From assembly GCA_019310965.1 (NCBI GenBank), contig JAFDDG010000042.1:1-34552 (forward strand): 34,552 bases of DNA, in the 5' to 3' direction. Under the pieces are notes generated by a model. It made no database searches, was not told where the DNA came from, and saw only the letters and a list, made by a program, of their open reading frames with translations. The position numbers were made by a program, and so were the translations under genes. The stretch is from Deltaproteobacteria bacterium (GTDB lineage: Bacteria; Myxococcota_A; UBA9160; SMWR01). Shown here in pieces: positions 17,673 to 25,362 of the stretch (its first letter is position 1; each line of letters opens with the position of its first letter).

Positions 17673-17701
17673 ACTCTAAGAGTGATTACTCTCATCGTCA
17701 A
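17673..17701 (-). promoter_or_regulatory. Candidate sigma70 promoter with MerR-type operator for merR-men
   Basis: On the minus strand TTGACG (17701-17696) and TAGAGT (17678-17673) are 17 bases apart and resemble -35 and -10 boxes. The spacer contains the inverted repeat AGAGT-AATC-ACTCT (17692-17679), where MerR regulators normally bind. Transcription from this -10 would start at or next to ATG 17666, giving a leaderless message; no ribosome site precedes that ATG. MerR operators more often have 19-20-base spacers, so repression rather than classic twist-activation is possible. All of this is read from sequence only. Confidence 0.45.
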
Positions 17702-17825
17702 GAAGCCGGATTTCGTGAGGATTTTCGGGGTGCACGGGCAGTTTGCGGCGCGCCCGGGAGCGCGTCAGCATGTGCGCCGTCCCCCTCACACCCCACCCCC
17801 CGCGATCCAGAGGACCCCATCCATC

Positions 17826-18716
17826 ATGGCCGAGAGCAGCGCTGCCTCCGAGTTCAACCAGTTCATCGGGACCGACGGCTACATCGTGTCGCCTGCGCTC
17901 GTGGAGGCGGTCAATTGCTCGGTCGCGCTCGAGCGGCCGCTGCTCATCAAGGGTGAGCCCGGCACGGGCAAGACCTTGTTGGCGCTGCATGTCTCCGAAG
18001 GACTCGGTCTGCCCATGGAGTCGTGGCACATCAAGTCGACCTCGAAGGCCAGCGAGGGGCTCTACGTCTACGACACCTTGCAGCGCCTCAACGACGCGCG
18101 TTTCGGCGAGGGCAACGTGGCCAACGTGCGCGACTACATCAAGCTGGGGCCGCTCGGACGCGTCTTCAAGGCGCCGAACCGGCACGTGTTGCTGATCGAC
18201 GAGATCGACAAGGCGGATCTCGAGTTCCCGAACGACATCCTGCGCGAGCTCGACGAGATGCGCTTCACCGTGATGGAGACCAGCGACGAGGTCGTGGCCC
18301 AGGAGCGTCCGGTGGTGATCATCACCTCGAATAACGAGAAGGAGCTGCCCGACGCCTTCCTGCGCCGCTGCGTCTTTCACTTCATCGAGTTCCCGGACGT
18401 TCCGCTGATGCGGCGCATCGTCGACGTGCATCACCCGAATCTCGAGGCCACTCTGCTCGACCAGGTGCTGATCAAGTTCTACTGGCTGCGCGGCCAGACG
18501 GAGCTGCGCAAGAAGCCCTCGACCTCGGAGCTCATCGATTGGATCGCAGCACTGCGCCGCGCCGGCATGAGCGTGCAGCAGGTCGAGGAGCACATTCCCT
18601 TCCTCGGATCTCTGCTCAAGAACGAGCAGGACACCGATTCGCTCCAGAGCTATGCCGATCAGGGAGGTACACTTCCCAGCGAGTGGAGCGCCCTCGGCCC
18701 GAAGTACAACCAGTAG
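17826..18716 (+). CDS. MoxR family AAA+ ATPase
   Basis: A 296-residue AAA+ ATPase of the MoxR group. Walker A is GEPGTGKT (43-50), Walker B is HVLLIDEIDKA, and sensor-type ITSNNEKELPDAFLRRC follows. MoxR ATPases act with VWA-domain partners as chaperones that insert metals or activate complexes, e.g. CoxD/CoxE for CO dehydrogenase. The VWA gene begins 27 bases downstream, so the pair is almost surely an operon. An AGAGGA about 11 bases before ATG 17826 could serve as ribosome site. No obvious client enzyme is adjacent. The gene is divergent from merR, with 159 bases between the starts. Confidence 0.92.
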   Translation: MAESSAASEFNQFIGTDGYIVSPALVEAVNCSVALERPLLIKGEPGTGKTLLALHVSEGLGLPMESWHIKSTSKASEGLYVYDTLQRLNDARFGEGNVANVRDYIKLGPLGRVFKAPNRHVLLIDEIDKADLEFPNDILRELDEMRFTVMETSDEVVAQERPVVIITSNNEKELPDAFLRRCVFHFIEFPDVPLMRRIVDVHHPNLEATLLDQVLIKFYWLRGQTELRKKPSTSELIDWIAALRRAGMSVQQVEEHIPFLGSLLKNEQDTDSLQSYADQGGTLPSEWSALGPKYNQ

Positions 18717-18743
18717 CCCGGCCCGTCGCGGCGAGGCGAACGC

Positions 18744-19943
18744 GTGTTTCTCGATCTCTTCTACGGTTTGCGCAAAGAGGGTCTGCCCGTCTCCATTCAG
18801 GAGTGGCAGATGCTGATGACAGCGCTCGAGCAGGGGCTTCACGGCTCGAGCCTGCTGAGCTTCTACCACCTGGCGCGCGCGACACTGGTGAAGAGCGAGA
18901 CCTACTTCGATGCCTTCGACCGGGTCTTCGCGAGAGTCTTTCACGGTGTCGAGGGTGAGCTCAGCCTGACCGACGAGCTCGAGCAGTGGCTCAATGACCC
19001 GAAGCAGTTCGACGGCCTCAGCGACGAGCAGCGGGCGGCGCTGCAACAGCTCGACGCCGACGAGCTGATGCGGCAGTTCCTCGAACGGCTCGAGGAGCAG
19101 GATGGGCGCCATGACGGCGGCGGCAAGTGGGTCGGCACTGGCGGCCACTCGCCGTTCGGCCATGGCGGCGAGCACCCCACCGGCATCCGGGTGGGCGGCG
19201 AGAGCCGCGGGCGCTCGGCCATGAAGGTGGCCGAGGATCGTCGCTTTGCCGACTACCGCACGGATGCGACCCTCGACATTCGCCAGACGAAGGTGGCGCT
19301 CAAGCGCCTACGCCACTTGACGCACTCAGGGCCCTTCGACCTGCTCGACATCGATGAGAGCGTGGATGAGACCTGCCGGAACGGCGGTGACATCGAGGTG
19401 GTGTTCACCCAGGAGAAGCGCAACAACGTGCGCCTGCTGCTGTTGATGGACGTCGGCGGCACGATGGATCCCTACATGGCGCCGGTGAGCCGGCTTCTCA
19501 CCGCGCTCCACGAGGAGCGCGGACTGCGCGACTTCAAGGCCTACTACTTTCACAACTGCGTCTACGAGACCGTCGGCAAGAACGCAAGGCTCCACGGTTC
19601 GGAAGCGATTCCCACCGGTGACGTGCTGCGCACCCTCGACGAGCGGTGGAAGGTGCTCTTCGTGGGCGACGCCGCCATGCATCCGGCCGAGCTGATGAGC
19701 CCGGGCGGCAACATCAACCCGCGTTACGAGACGGAGACCCGCGGCATCGACTGGCTGCTGCGCATCCAGCAGCACTTCCAGCGCAGCGTCTGGCTGAACC
19801 CCGACCCGAAGCGGACCTGGGACAGCAGTCGCACCTGCCAGGTGATCCAGCAGCTCTTCCCGATGTTCCATCTCAGCGTGGATGGTATCGAGCAGGCCGT
19901 CGCGTCCCTGGTGGGTGCGCGTCCGCAACCGTCGCTGCACTAG
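18744..19943 (+). CDS. VWA domain-containing CoxE-like protein (MoxR partner)
   Basis: A 399-residue protein starting at GTG 18744. The N-terminal half (FLDLFYGLRKEGLPVSIQEW) is the typical start of CoxE-like VWA proteins. Residues about 125-160 form a glycine/histidine-rich linker (GGHSPFGHGGEHPTG). The von Willebrand A domain begins near residue 230 with LLLLMDVGGTMDPYM. The MIDAS is D236-x-G-x-T, so the first serine of the canonical DxSxS is glycine, which may alter metal binding. The C-terminus (WLNPDPKRTW, QLFPMFHLSVDGIEQAV) is conserved in MoxR-associated VWA proteins. It should work with the upstream ATPase in maturation of an unknown client. Confidence 0.88.
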   Translation: MFLDLFYGLRKEGLPVSIQEWQMLMTALEQGLHGSSLLSFYHLARATLVKSETYFDAFDRVFARVFHGVEGELSLTDELEQWLNDPKQFDGLSDEQRAALQQLDADELMRQFLERLEEQDGRHDGGGKWVGTGGHSPFGHGGEHPTGIRVGGESRGRSAMKVAEDRRFADYRTDATLDIRQTKVALKRLRHLTHSGPFDLLDIDESVDETCRNGGDIEVVFTQEKRNNVRLLLLMDVGGTMDPYMAPVSRLLTALHEERGLRDFKAYYFHNCVYETVGKNARLHGSEAIPTGDVLRTLDERWKVLFVGDAAMHPAELMSPGGNINPRYETETRGIDWLLRIQQHFQRSVWLNPDPKRTWDSSRTCQVIQQLFPMFHLSVDGIEQAVASLVGARPQPSLH

Positions 19944-19966
19944 GAGCCCGACCCAAGACTGGCGTG
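19943..19966 (+). repeat. 24-base intergenic repeat, copy 2
   Basis: Matches 7261-7284 at 22 of 24 positions, both differences being transitions. It begins at the last base of the VWA gene's stop codon and ends about 40 bases before the transposase remnant. It might be an insertion-associated sequence or a short interspersed repeat. Confidence 0.4.
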
Positions 19967-20004
19967 GGAAGCTCCAGGCGCCGAGGCGCGCCGCTGGCAA
20001 GGCG

Positions 20005-20289
20005 CGCGATCACGTGGGCGACGAGACCTTCTACGGATTGCTGGCTCGCCATGGTGCGGACTGGTTTCCCGATGGGGATTTCGTCGCCCTGTACCGCGAG
20101 GACTTCGGACGCCCGAGCGTGCCGCCTTCGCAGCTCGCGATCGCGCTGCTTCTGCAGGCGCACGACTCCGTGTCGGATGAGGAGGCGATCTCCCGCAGCG
20201 CTTACGACCTGCGGTGGAAGGTTGCGCTGGGCTTGGATCTGGACGAGAAGCTCTGCGCGAAGAGCACGTTGCAGCGCTTCCGGGCGCAG
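20005..20289 (+). pseudogene. IS1182-type transposase, N-terminal fragment
   Basis: About 95 codons similar to the N-terminal domain of IS1182-family transposases: RDHVGDETFYGLLARHGADW, then GRPSVPPSQLAIALLLQAHD, DEEAISRSAYDLRWKVALGLD, and KSTLQRFRAQ. The first twenty or so codons of the gene and everything after RFRAQ, including the whole DDE catalytic core, are missing. The frame runs into unrelated sequence at both ends, so it is a dead fragment. It shares 65 identical bases (20033-20097) with the second remnant at 24756-24820, in the same orientation. Confidence 0.8.
20033..20097 (+). repeat. 65-base direct repeat, copy 1 (transposase fragment)
   Basis: Identical over 65 bases to 24756-24820. 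Both encode GLLARHGADWFPDGDFVALYR of the transposase N-terminus. The copies are in direct orientation about 4.7 kb apart and flank the pilY1-like gene, so homologous recombination between them could delete it. Confidence 0.85.
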
Positions 20290-20373
20290 CGTCGCAAGGA
20301 GACACCCGATCGATCGCGACCGGGTTCGCGATTGGTCGATCCTAGAATCGGCCGATGCCAAGTACCAGACGTT

Positions 20374-20396
20374 CTTGGTTCGACGCGACAACCAAG
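20374..20396. repeat. 7-bp perfect inverted repeat (hairpin) between gene remnants
   Basis: CTTGGTT (20374-20380) and AACCAAG (20390-20396) are separated by 9 bases. It lies between the transposase fragment and a truncated small reading frame. It could be an operator or a stem-loop; neither side is followed by a run of T, so a terminator is unlikely. Confidence 0.45.
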
Positions 20397-20438
20397 GATG
20401 ACTGCGCCACCCGGCACGAAACGAGGAGTACCCACCCG

Positions 20439-20504
20439 ATGGACATCACCACCCTCGCCGCCTGGGGCGAGTTCATCGGCGGCATTGCGGCGGATCTACG
20501 ATGA
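20439..20504 (+). pseudogene. 5' remnant of a small membrane protein gene
   Basis: ATG 20439 opens a 21-codon frame reading MDITTLAAWGEFIGGIAADLR, with GAGGAG about 10 bases upstream. The first 17 residues look like the start of small single-pass bacterial proteins that continue with a hydrophobic 'VVxSLIYL' helix. Here the helix is cut off after GGIA and a stop follows. The gene seems to have lost its body in the same rearrangement that truncated the nearby transposase. The family likeness is from memory and is not proven. The rest of 20505-20601 holds nothing I recognise. Confidence 0.35.
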
Positions 20505-20601
20505 CGGCCTGGCGGATCCAGGAAACGTCGGTCCGAAGCAACCGGGCAGGTCACGGGTACCATCGGATTGCATGCCATGCACGGGGATTTTCCGCAGCCT
20601 G

Positions 20602-23600
20602 CTAGAAGCGCTGCCGCCAGTAGATCATCGAGGTCGACGGGGGGTCGCGCAGCGGCGGCTCGATCGTCAGCACCTCGCCCTCGGAGGTCTGCACCACGAG
20701 CACGTCGTCCGTCGGCACGTGCCCGATGCTGATGCGCGGGTTGCTCGGAATGCCAGCGCCGATCAGCATCCGCCGGTCGCTCGCTTCCGGCGTGGCGTTC
20801 GCATCGAAGAAGCCCTTGCCGTTGGACACCTCGAAGGCGTAGAAGAAGCTCTCGCCGGGCCCACAGCTGCCCGAGGTGTCGGGCTTGTAGCTGGCCACGA
20901 GCACGTGGCTCGCGAAGATCAGTGGGTCGGTGATGAACTTCTCGCTCTCCTCGCCCACGATGTAGTAACCGACGTTACCGGGGTCCGCGTACAAGCCCGT
21001 ACTGGTGACGTCGCTCAGGTTCGACTCCGTGGCGGTGGAGGCGAAGGCCGAAGACCCGGTCGGGTGAAGATCCCGCACGACGTAGAAGCGGTTGTTGTCG
21101 TCCTTGCTGGCGTCCCCGGCGTACTGCCGATCGCGGTCCTCGCCGGTACCGAAGGCCAGCATGAGCACGCCGTTGCTGTACGAGGCCGACGGCGGATTGT
21201 ACAGGCTCCGGTAGTGGTATTGGCCACCGCCCATGTCGGCGCGCGCGGCGTCGAAGAAGACCCCGGAGTTCCAGGTGTCGATCTTCGTGTCGGCATCGCT
21301 GTCCTCGCCCACCGTGCTGATGTCCCACTTCCAGAGCTGGCCGCCCAGGTCGCCGATGTAGACGACGTCGGCGAAGCGGTCCCCGTTGAGATCGAGCACC
21401 GCTGGCTCGCTCGGCAGCGAGTACTTCATGGCCGAGGGGCCGCTGGTGCCCGCCGCGTCGAACTCGACGCTCGCGAGTACCGCGCCCGTATCCAACGCGA
21501 TCATGTAGATCGCCTTGCTCTCGCCCTTCCAGGCGAGGCTCGTCGGGTCGCCGAGATAGTCGGGATCGTTCGGGTCGCCCGTGCGCTCGAAGCCGCCGCC
21601 GACGATCGCCACCCACTGCTCCCGGCAGTCCCCGTCGCCGTCATCGACGCCACAGTGGTCTCCGCTGGCGCCCACGCCCTTCACCTTCACGCGGCTGATC
21701 ACCGGCTTCGACCAGCTCTGCCCCATGTTGCTGGACGTGAACTCCCACAAGAGCTTCGGGTACGGCCCGTGGGGAGCGCTCATCGCGGTGGGGTCGGTGA
21801 TGTCGAGCGCCAGGTAGCCGCGGCCGCCCTCCCGGAAGGCGACCACCAGCACCGTGGCCCACTCGGAGGCGGACTTGGTGGTGTCCGTGCCACTGCCGTC
21901 TCCGAGCCAGGCGTCAGCCGCCGACATGTTGCCGTCGACGAAGCCCGGAACCAGCCGCGCGCCCGTGCTGTCGAGAACCTTGGGCGTGAGCTTGGCGATC
22001 GGCAGCACCAGGCCGGGCACGTAACCGAAGAGCTCCTCGCCGGTGCCCGCGTTGAAGGCCGAGGCGTCCGACGGGTTCCACCAGGCGCCCGCGTCGAAGG
22101 CGTGTAGCAGCGCGTCGTTGGCCCCGGCGTAGACGACGCGATCGCGCTGCTCGTAGGCGGTGTGGAAGTCCGCGTAGCCGTCCTCGTGCATCAGAATCGT
22201 CGTGGGAGTTCCGACGAACTGGATGTTCGAGTGGAAGATGTCGCCGAGCACGGCGCTGCGCATCTCGCCCTTGATACTGTCGCCGTCCTCGTCGAATGCG
22301 TCCTTGCCGTGGATGTAGGCCACGATCGCATCCCGCAGATTCGTGAGGTTCGTGACCCCCGAGGCCGGATGATTCGGATACGAGGAAACCTCGGCAGCGG
22401 TGACGTCCAGATCCACGTCCGTCACGTTGCTGGTGTCGAAGTCGACGCGCACGCCCCCAATCGTCGTGTAGACATCGCGCGAGCTGTCGCTGCGCAGCAG
22501 CAGGCCCGCGTCCCAGTAGGGTGTGCGCGTGCTCTCGAACTTGCTCGTCGAGGAGTCGATCGCGTCGACGTTCACCTTGTCCTTGAGCGTCCCGTCCGCA
22601 GTCATCCGGTAGGACTCGAGATGACCCTCGTAGCTCGAGGTGTCGAAGTACCCGAAGTAGAAGGGCGTGTTCCCGGTCGAGCGGCCCGATGGCGTCGCCG
22701 GCGTCTCGATGTTGATGCCCGTCGCCGAGGGGTCGGCACAGATCCCCGCCGGGGGCTCGGGGGGCTCGCAGTAGAAGGGGTTGCCGTAGAAGGTCGCCTC
22801 GCCGCTCAGGGAGAGCGTCTCACCCGCGTAGTAGGCGCCCCGGTTGGTCGCGTCGCCGCTCACGCTGATGCCCTTGTCCACGTTGACGAACGTGCCCCAG
22901 ACATCGGCGCTGCCGCTGAGGCTCACGTCGTCGCCACCGCCGACGAGGTTGAAGATCACGTGCTGTGGCATCACGCCGTCGAGCACGATCGCGCCGTCGC
23001 CACCGATCGAGATGCCCTTGCTGACGTTGACGATGAAGTAGTCGTCACCGCCGCCCTCGAGCGTGAGGGTACCGCTCCCCAGGCTGATCTCGTTGTTGAC
23101 CCGGATCACGTTCACGCAGCCGTTTCCCGTGATCGTGCGGCTGCTCGTGATGCTCGAGATGGTCTGCGTCGGAGCCAGCGCCGCTAACGCGACCGAGGCG
23201 GCCTTGACGTCGTCCACTGGGTCGCTCATGTCCATCTGCGTCACACCGCCGTGGACGGTGCCGCTGGAGATGTCGACGCTCGTGCCCGAGTGATGGCCGA
23301 TGAAGCCGTCGATGTCGGCGTCGCCACTGATCGAGACCTTGCCGTCGTTGCCTTGATCGTTGCCGAGGCCGATGTTGCCGTTGTCGGCCCAGGCCGAGCC
23401 GCTGATGTTGACGTCCTTGAAAATCGACATCGCGGGAAAGCCAAGGGCGGCCCCGAGGGTCGGGAGCGCGTTGCAGTCGCAGGCCGAACTCGCGACTGCT
23501 GCAGCGCAACCGAAGGGCTGGCCGTAATACTGAACGTCGCCCTGGAGCTCGAGACGGGTGAGCCCCGCAATGTACGCGCCGCGACCGCCCGAGTTGCCGT

Positions 23601-24315
23601 GGAGGTAGATCTCGCCGGCGACGTTCAGAAAGGTGCCATAGCCTCCCGAGTTCCCGCCGAGGTTGACGGCGGCTCCCGGCTTGGTGATGTTGAAGATGAC
23701 CTGGTTGGGCTCGAGACCGTCGAGCACGATGTCCGTGGTGCCGCGGGTCTCGATGAAGCCATCGACGTTGACGACGAAGTAGTCCTCGGGCCCGCCCTTG
23801 AACCTCAGGATGTCGTTGCCGCGAAGATCGATGTCGCCGTTGACCTGGATCACGTTGATGCAGCCGTTGCCGGTGACCGTGACCTGGTTGTCAATGCCGG
23901 AGAAGGTCTGCGTCGCCGACATCGCAGCGAACGTCGCCGAGGCGGCAATGGCATCGGCCACCGCGCCGGTCATGTCGACCGCGGTGACGCCGCCGGCCGC
24001 CTTGTGACCGTCGATCACGGTCGCGCCCGGGTGGTGCTCGATGTAGCCATCGATGGCGGCGGAGCCCTGGAGTTCGGCGGAGCCGCCGTCCCCGACACCG
24101 ATGTTGCCGTTCTCGGCGAAGGCCGACCCTTGCAGCAGCACCGCTACGCCATCGAGTCCGAATGCGGGGTACTCGGCCGCCCGGCCGAGCGTGGGCAGCA
24201 CCGAGCAATCGCAGGCGGCGCTGGCCTGCTGGGAGAAGACCTGGGAGAAGAGCAGGCCCGCGAGCAGGTAAAGGACCGTGAGGAAGGGCGTGCGGGCGAC
24301 GGGATGCTCGGGCAT
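20602..24315 (-). CDS. PilY1-like type IV pilus beta-propeller protein with two tandem N-terminal modules
   Basis: A 1237-residue exported protein (signal peptide ending QQASAA). Residues about 33-275 and 277-515 are two copies of one module, each opening with ACDC-x-x-LPTLG. Each continues with a GNIG stretch, VTGNGC or ITGNGC, a (D/E)DYF(V/I)VNV strand, a GTF-x-NV strand and a final YYGQPF or FYGNPF. These strand-rich modules resemble DUF3494/ice-binding-like or adhesin folds. From about residue 520 on it matches PilY1/Neisseria PilC C-terminal propellers: RVVYAGANDALLHAFDAG, ELFGYVPGL, GRGYLALDITDP, WVAIVGGGF, and the calcium loop DLNGDRFAD starting at Asp975. PilY1 proteins are tip adhesins and assembly factors of type IV pili. 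GGAG lies 8 bases before ATG 24315. No minor pilin genes adjoin it, and insertion-sequence remnants flank it on both sides. Confidence 0.85.
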   Translation of the reverse strand: MPEHPVARTPFLTVLYLLAGLLFSQVFSQQASAACDCSVLPTLGRAAEYPAFGLDGVAVLLQGSAFAENGNIGVGDGGSAELQGSAAIDGYIEHHPGATVIDGHKAAGGVTAVDMTGAVADAIAASATFAAMSATQTFSGIDNQVTVTGNGCINVIQVNGDIDLRGNDILRFKGGPEDYFVVNVDGFIETRGTTDIVLDGLEPNQVIFNITKPGAAVNLGGNSGGYGTFLNVAGEIYLHGNSGGRGAYIAGLTRLELQGDVQYYGQPFGCAAAVASSACDCNALPTLGAALGFPAMSIFKDVNISGSAWADNGNIGLGNDQGNDGKVSISGDADIDGFIGHHSGTSVDISSGTVHGGVTQMDMSDPVDDVKAASVALAALAPTQTISSITSSRTITGNGCVNVIRVNNEISLGSGTLTLEGGGDDYFIVNVSKGISIGGDGAIVLDGVMPQHVIFNLVGGGDDVSLSGSADVWGTFVNVDKGISVSGDATNRGAYYAGETLSLSGEATFYGNPFYCEPPEPPAGICADPSATGINIETPATPSGRSTGNTPFYFGYFDTSSYEGHLESYRMTADGTLKDKVNVDAIDSSTSKFESTRTPYWDAGLLLRSDSSRDVYTTIGGVRVDFDTSNVTDVDLDVTAAEVSSYPNHPASGVTNLTNLRDAIVAYIHGKDAFDEDGDSIKGEMRSAVLGDIFHSNIQFVGTPTTILMHEDGYADFHTAYEQRDRVVYAGANDALLHAFDAGAWWNPSDASAFNAGTGEELFGYVPGLVLPIAKLTPKVLDSTGARLVPGFVDGNMSAADAWLGDGSGTDTTKSASEWATVLVVAFREGGRGYLALDITDPTAMSAPHGPYPKLLWEFTSSNMGQSWSKPVISRVKVKGVGASGDHCGVDDGDGDCREQWVAIVGGGFERTGDPNDPDYLGDPTSLAWKGESKAIYMIALDTGAVLASVEFDAAGTSGPSAMKYSLPSEPAVLDLNGDRFADVVYIGDLGGQLWKWDISTVGEDSDADTKIDTWNSGVFFDAARADMGGGQYHYRSLYNPPSASYSNGVLMLAFGTGEDRDRQYAGDASKDDNNRFYVVRDLHPTGSSAFASTATESNLSDVTSTGLYADPGNVGYYIVGEESEKFITDPLIFASHVLVASYKPDTSGSCGPGESFFYAFEVSNGKGFFDANATPEASDRRMLIGAGIPSNPRISIGHVPTDDVLVVQTSEGEVLTIEPPLRDPPSTSMIYWRQRF

Positions 24316-24595
24316 GGTGTTTCTCCGGCGGCTGCTCCGAGCCTCCCCCCCCCTCAGGTTCGGCGGTAGTTTTCGCGCTGGCGCAGTCGCGCGACACTGC
24401 CCTATCGGTAGCGGTGCGAATTTCCTTGAGCACGAAGAAATCTCGGCGTGCGGCCACTCCGAGGCCGCCCCGCGGGGCGGACGGGACTCGAACCCGCGAG
24501 GCTGCCGAGCGCCCTGCGCTGAGTCCGGGGACTTGACTGCGACGGTTGCGCGCGGCAACTGGCACCTGGGTGGTTGTGCGTTCTCAATAATCGTC
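24316..24595. other. Intergenic region upstream of pilY1-like gene (leader, palindrome, tRNA T-arm-like motif)
   Basis: No gene is seen. On the minus strand it should hold the promoter and leader of the pilY1-like gene; a run of nine Gs lies about 30-40 bases before its start. At 24465-24480 there is a perfect 16-base palindrome (CCGCCCCGCGGGGCGG). Adjacent, at 24481-24497, the minus strand reads GCGGGTTCGAGTCCCGT, like a tRNA T-arm with a 5-bp stem. No matching D-arm, anticodon arm or 5' acceptor strand is found upstream. A full tRNA is therefore not supported; a 3' tRNA remnant or attachment-site scar is possible. Confidence 0.4.
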
Positions 24596-24599
24596 CTAG

Positions 24600-24622
24600 A
24601 AGCCCGGCCGAGAAGTCCCCAT
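24600..24622 (+). repeat. Left terminal inverted repeat of the mini-IS
   Basis: Matches the reverse complement of 25340-25362 at 19 of 23 positions; the first 16 bases differ once. CTAG precedes it directly. Confidence 0.85.
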
Positions 24623-24755
24623 ACGGGGTGGACGATAGCCGTTTGATTCGATCGACCGGGCATGGGGGTGGTCATGCTAGGTCATCGAGAGCCGCAAGGT
24701 GATTTCTTCCGCCCGGATTACGTGTTGCGCGATCACGTCGGCGAGAAGTCGTTCC

Positions 24756-24820
24756 ACGGATTGCTGGCTCGCCATGGTGCGGACTGGTTTCCCGATGGGG
24801 ATTTCGTCGCCCTGTACCGC
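24756..24820 (+). repeat. 65-base direct repeat, copy 2 (mini-IS)
   Basis: Identical to 20033-20097. The identity stops at base 24820, exactly where the transposase deletion junction lies. Confidence 0.85.
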
Positions 24821-25339
24821 AAGGGGATGTTCGACCTCACCGACTTCCGCGTCGACTCGAGCCGGGGCGTGGCGCGCTGCCCAGCCGGGAAGCGGTCGAT
24901 TCGTCGCGACGCCGTCACGAGCAACGATCCCGGTTGGACAACCGTTTTCTCTCGCAAAGACTGTAGTCCGTGTCCGCTACGCGCACAGTGCACGAAGAGT
25001 CGTGCAGCGGCGCGCGCTGTGAGAATCACCGAGAAGACCGAAGCGATCTGGCGTTTGCGCAGACAACAGAAGACGAAGCGTTTCCGAAAGCGCCATCGCA
25101 AGCGAGTCGTGGTCAAGCACCGGATCGGCCGCATGATTCAACTCGGAGCTCGGCAAGCAAGATACTTCGGCAAGGCCAAGACCGGGTTCCCGATCGCGTT
25201 GATTGCCACCGTGGCCAACCTGATGCTGGTGGCCGCGGTTACGGGGGCGGCTTCGTCCGCCGCCTTGCCTCTCGCGCTGTTCGTCGGGATGACTTTCCTC
25301 GGGCTCCAATCGCTTGCTGAGCAGAAGGACCCTCTCAAA

Positions 25340-25362
25340 ATGGCCCCTTCTCGGCCGGGCCT
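25340..25362 (-). repeat. Right terminal inverted repeat of the mini-IS
   Basis: Reverse complement of the left repeat at 24600-24622 with four mismatches, three of them adjacent near the inner end. It overlaps the last codons of the transposase frame and is followed by CTAG. Confidence 0.85.

Larger units (their letters stand above)
24600..25362 (+). mobile_element. Internally deleted IS1182-type insertion sequence (763 bp) with terminal inverted repeats and CTAG flanks
   Basis: The ends are near-perfect inverted repeats. The left end reads AAGCCCGGCCGAGAAG (24600-24615) and the right end, on the other strand, AGGCCCGGCCGAGAAG (25362-25347); 19 of the first 23 bases match. CTAG sits immediately outside both ends (24596-24599 and 25363-25366), consistent with a 4-bp palindromic target duplication. 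Inside is one reading frame that fuses the N-terminus of an IS1182-family transposase to its C-terminus, without the catalytic core. Full IS1182 elements are roughly 1.5-1.9 kb, so about 1 kb is lost. It should be immobile unless a full copy elsewhere acts on its ends. Confidence 0.85.

Noticed and set aside
19882..22107. Long plus-strand frame from the VWA gene end into the pilY1-like region
   Set aside because: Only codons from 20005 to 20289 (transposase fragment) make sense; the rest is antisense to pilY1.
24316..24464. Cyclic di-GMP (GEMM) riboswitch in the pilY1 leader
   Set aside because: Such riboswitches precede some pilus genes, and AGGGCA is present, but the remaining conserved GEMM positions and the second helix could not be matched.
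24420..24497. Circularly permuted tRNA gene (T-arm, acceptor 3' strand, acceptor 5' strand, D-arm-like TCGG/CCGA)
   Set aside because: Only two bases separate the two acceptor strands, and the following hairpin has the wrong loop size for an anticodon arm. The palindrome alone explains the match.
24535..24580. Sigma54 promoter (TGGCAC on the plus strand near 24560)
   Set aside because: The -12 element does not match TTGC at the required spacing, and it points away from the pilY1-like gene.
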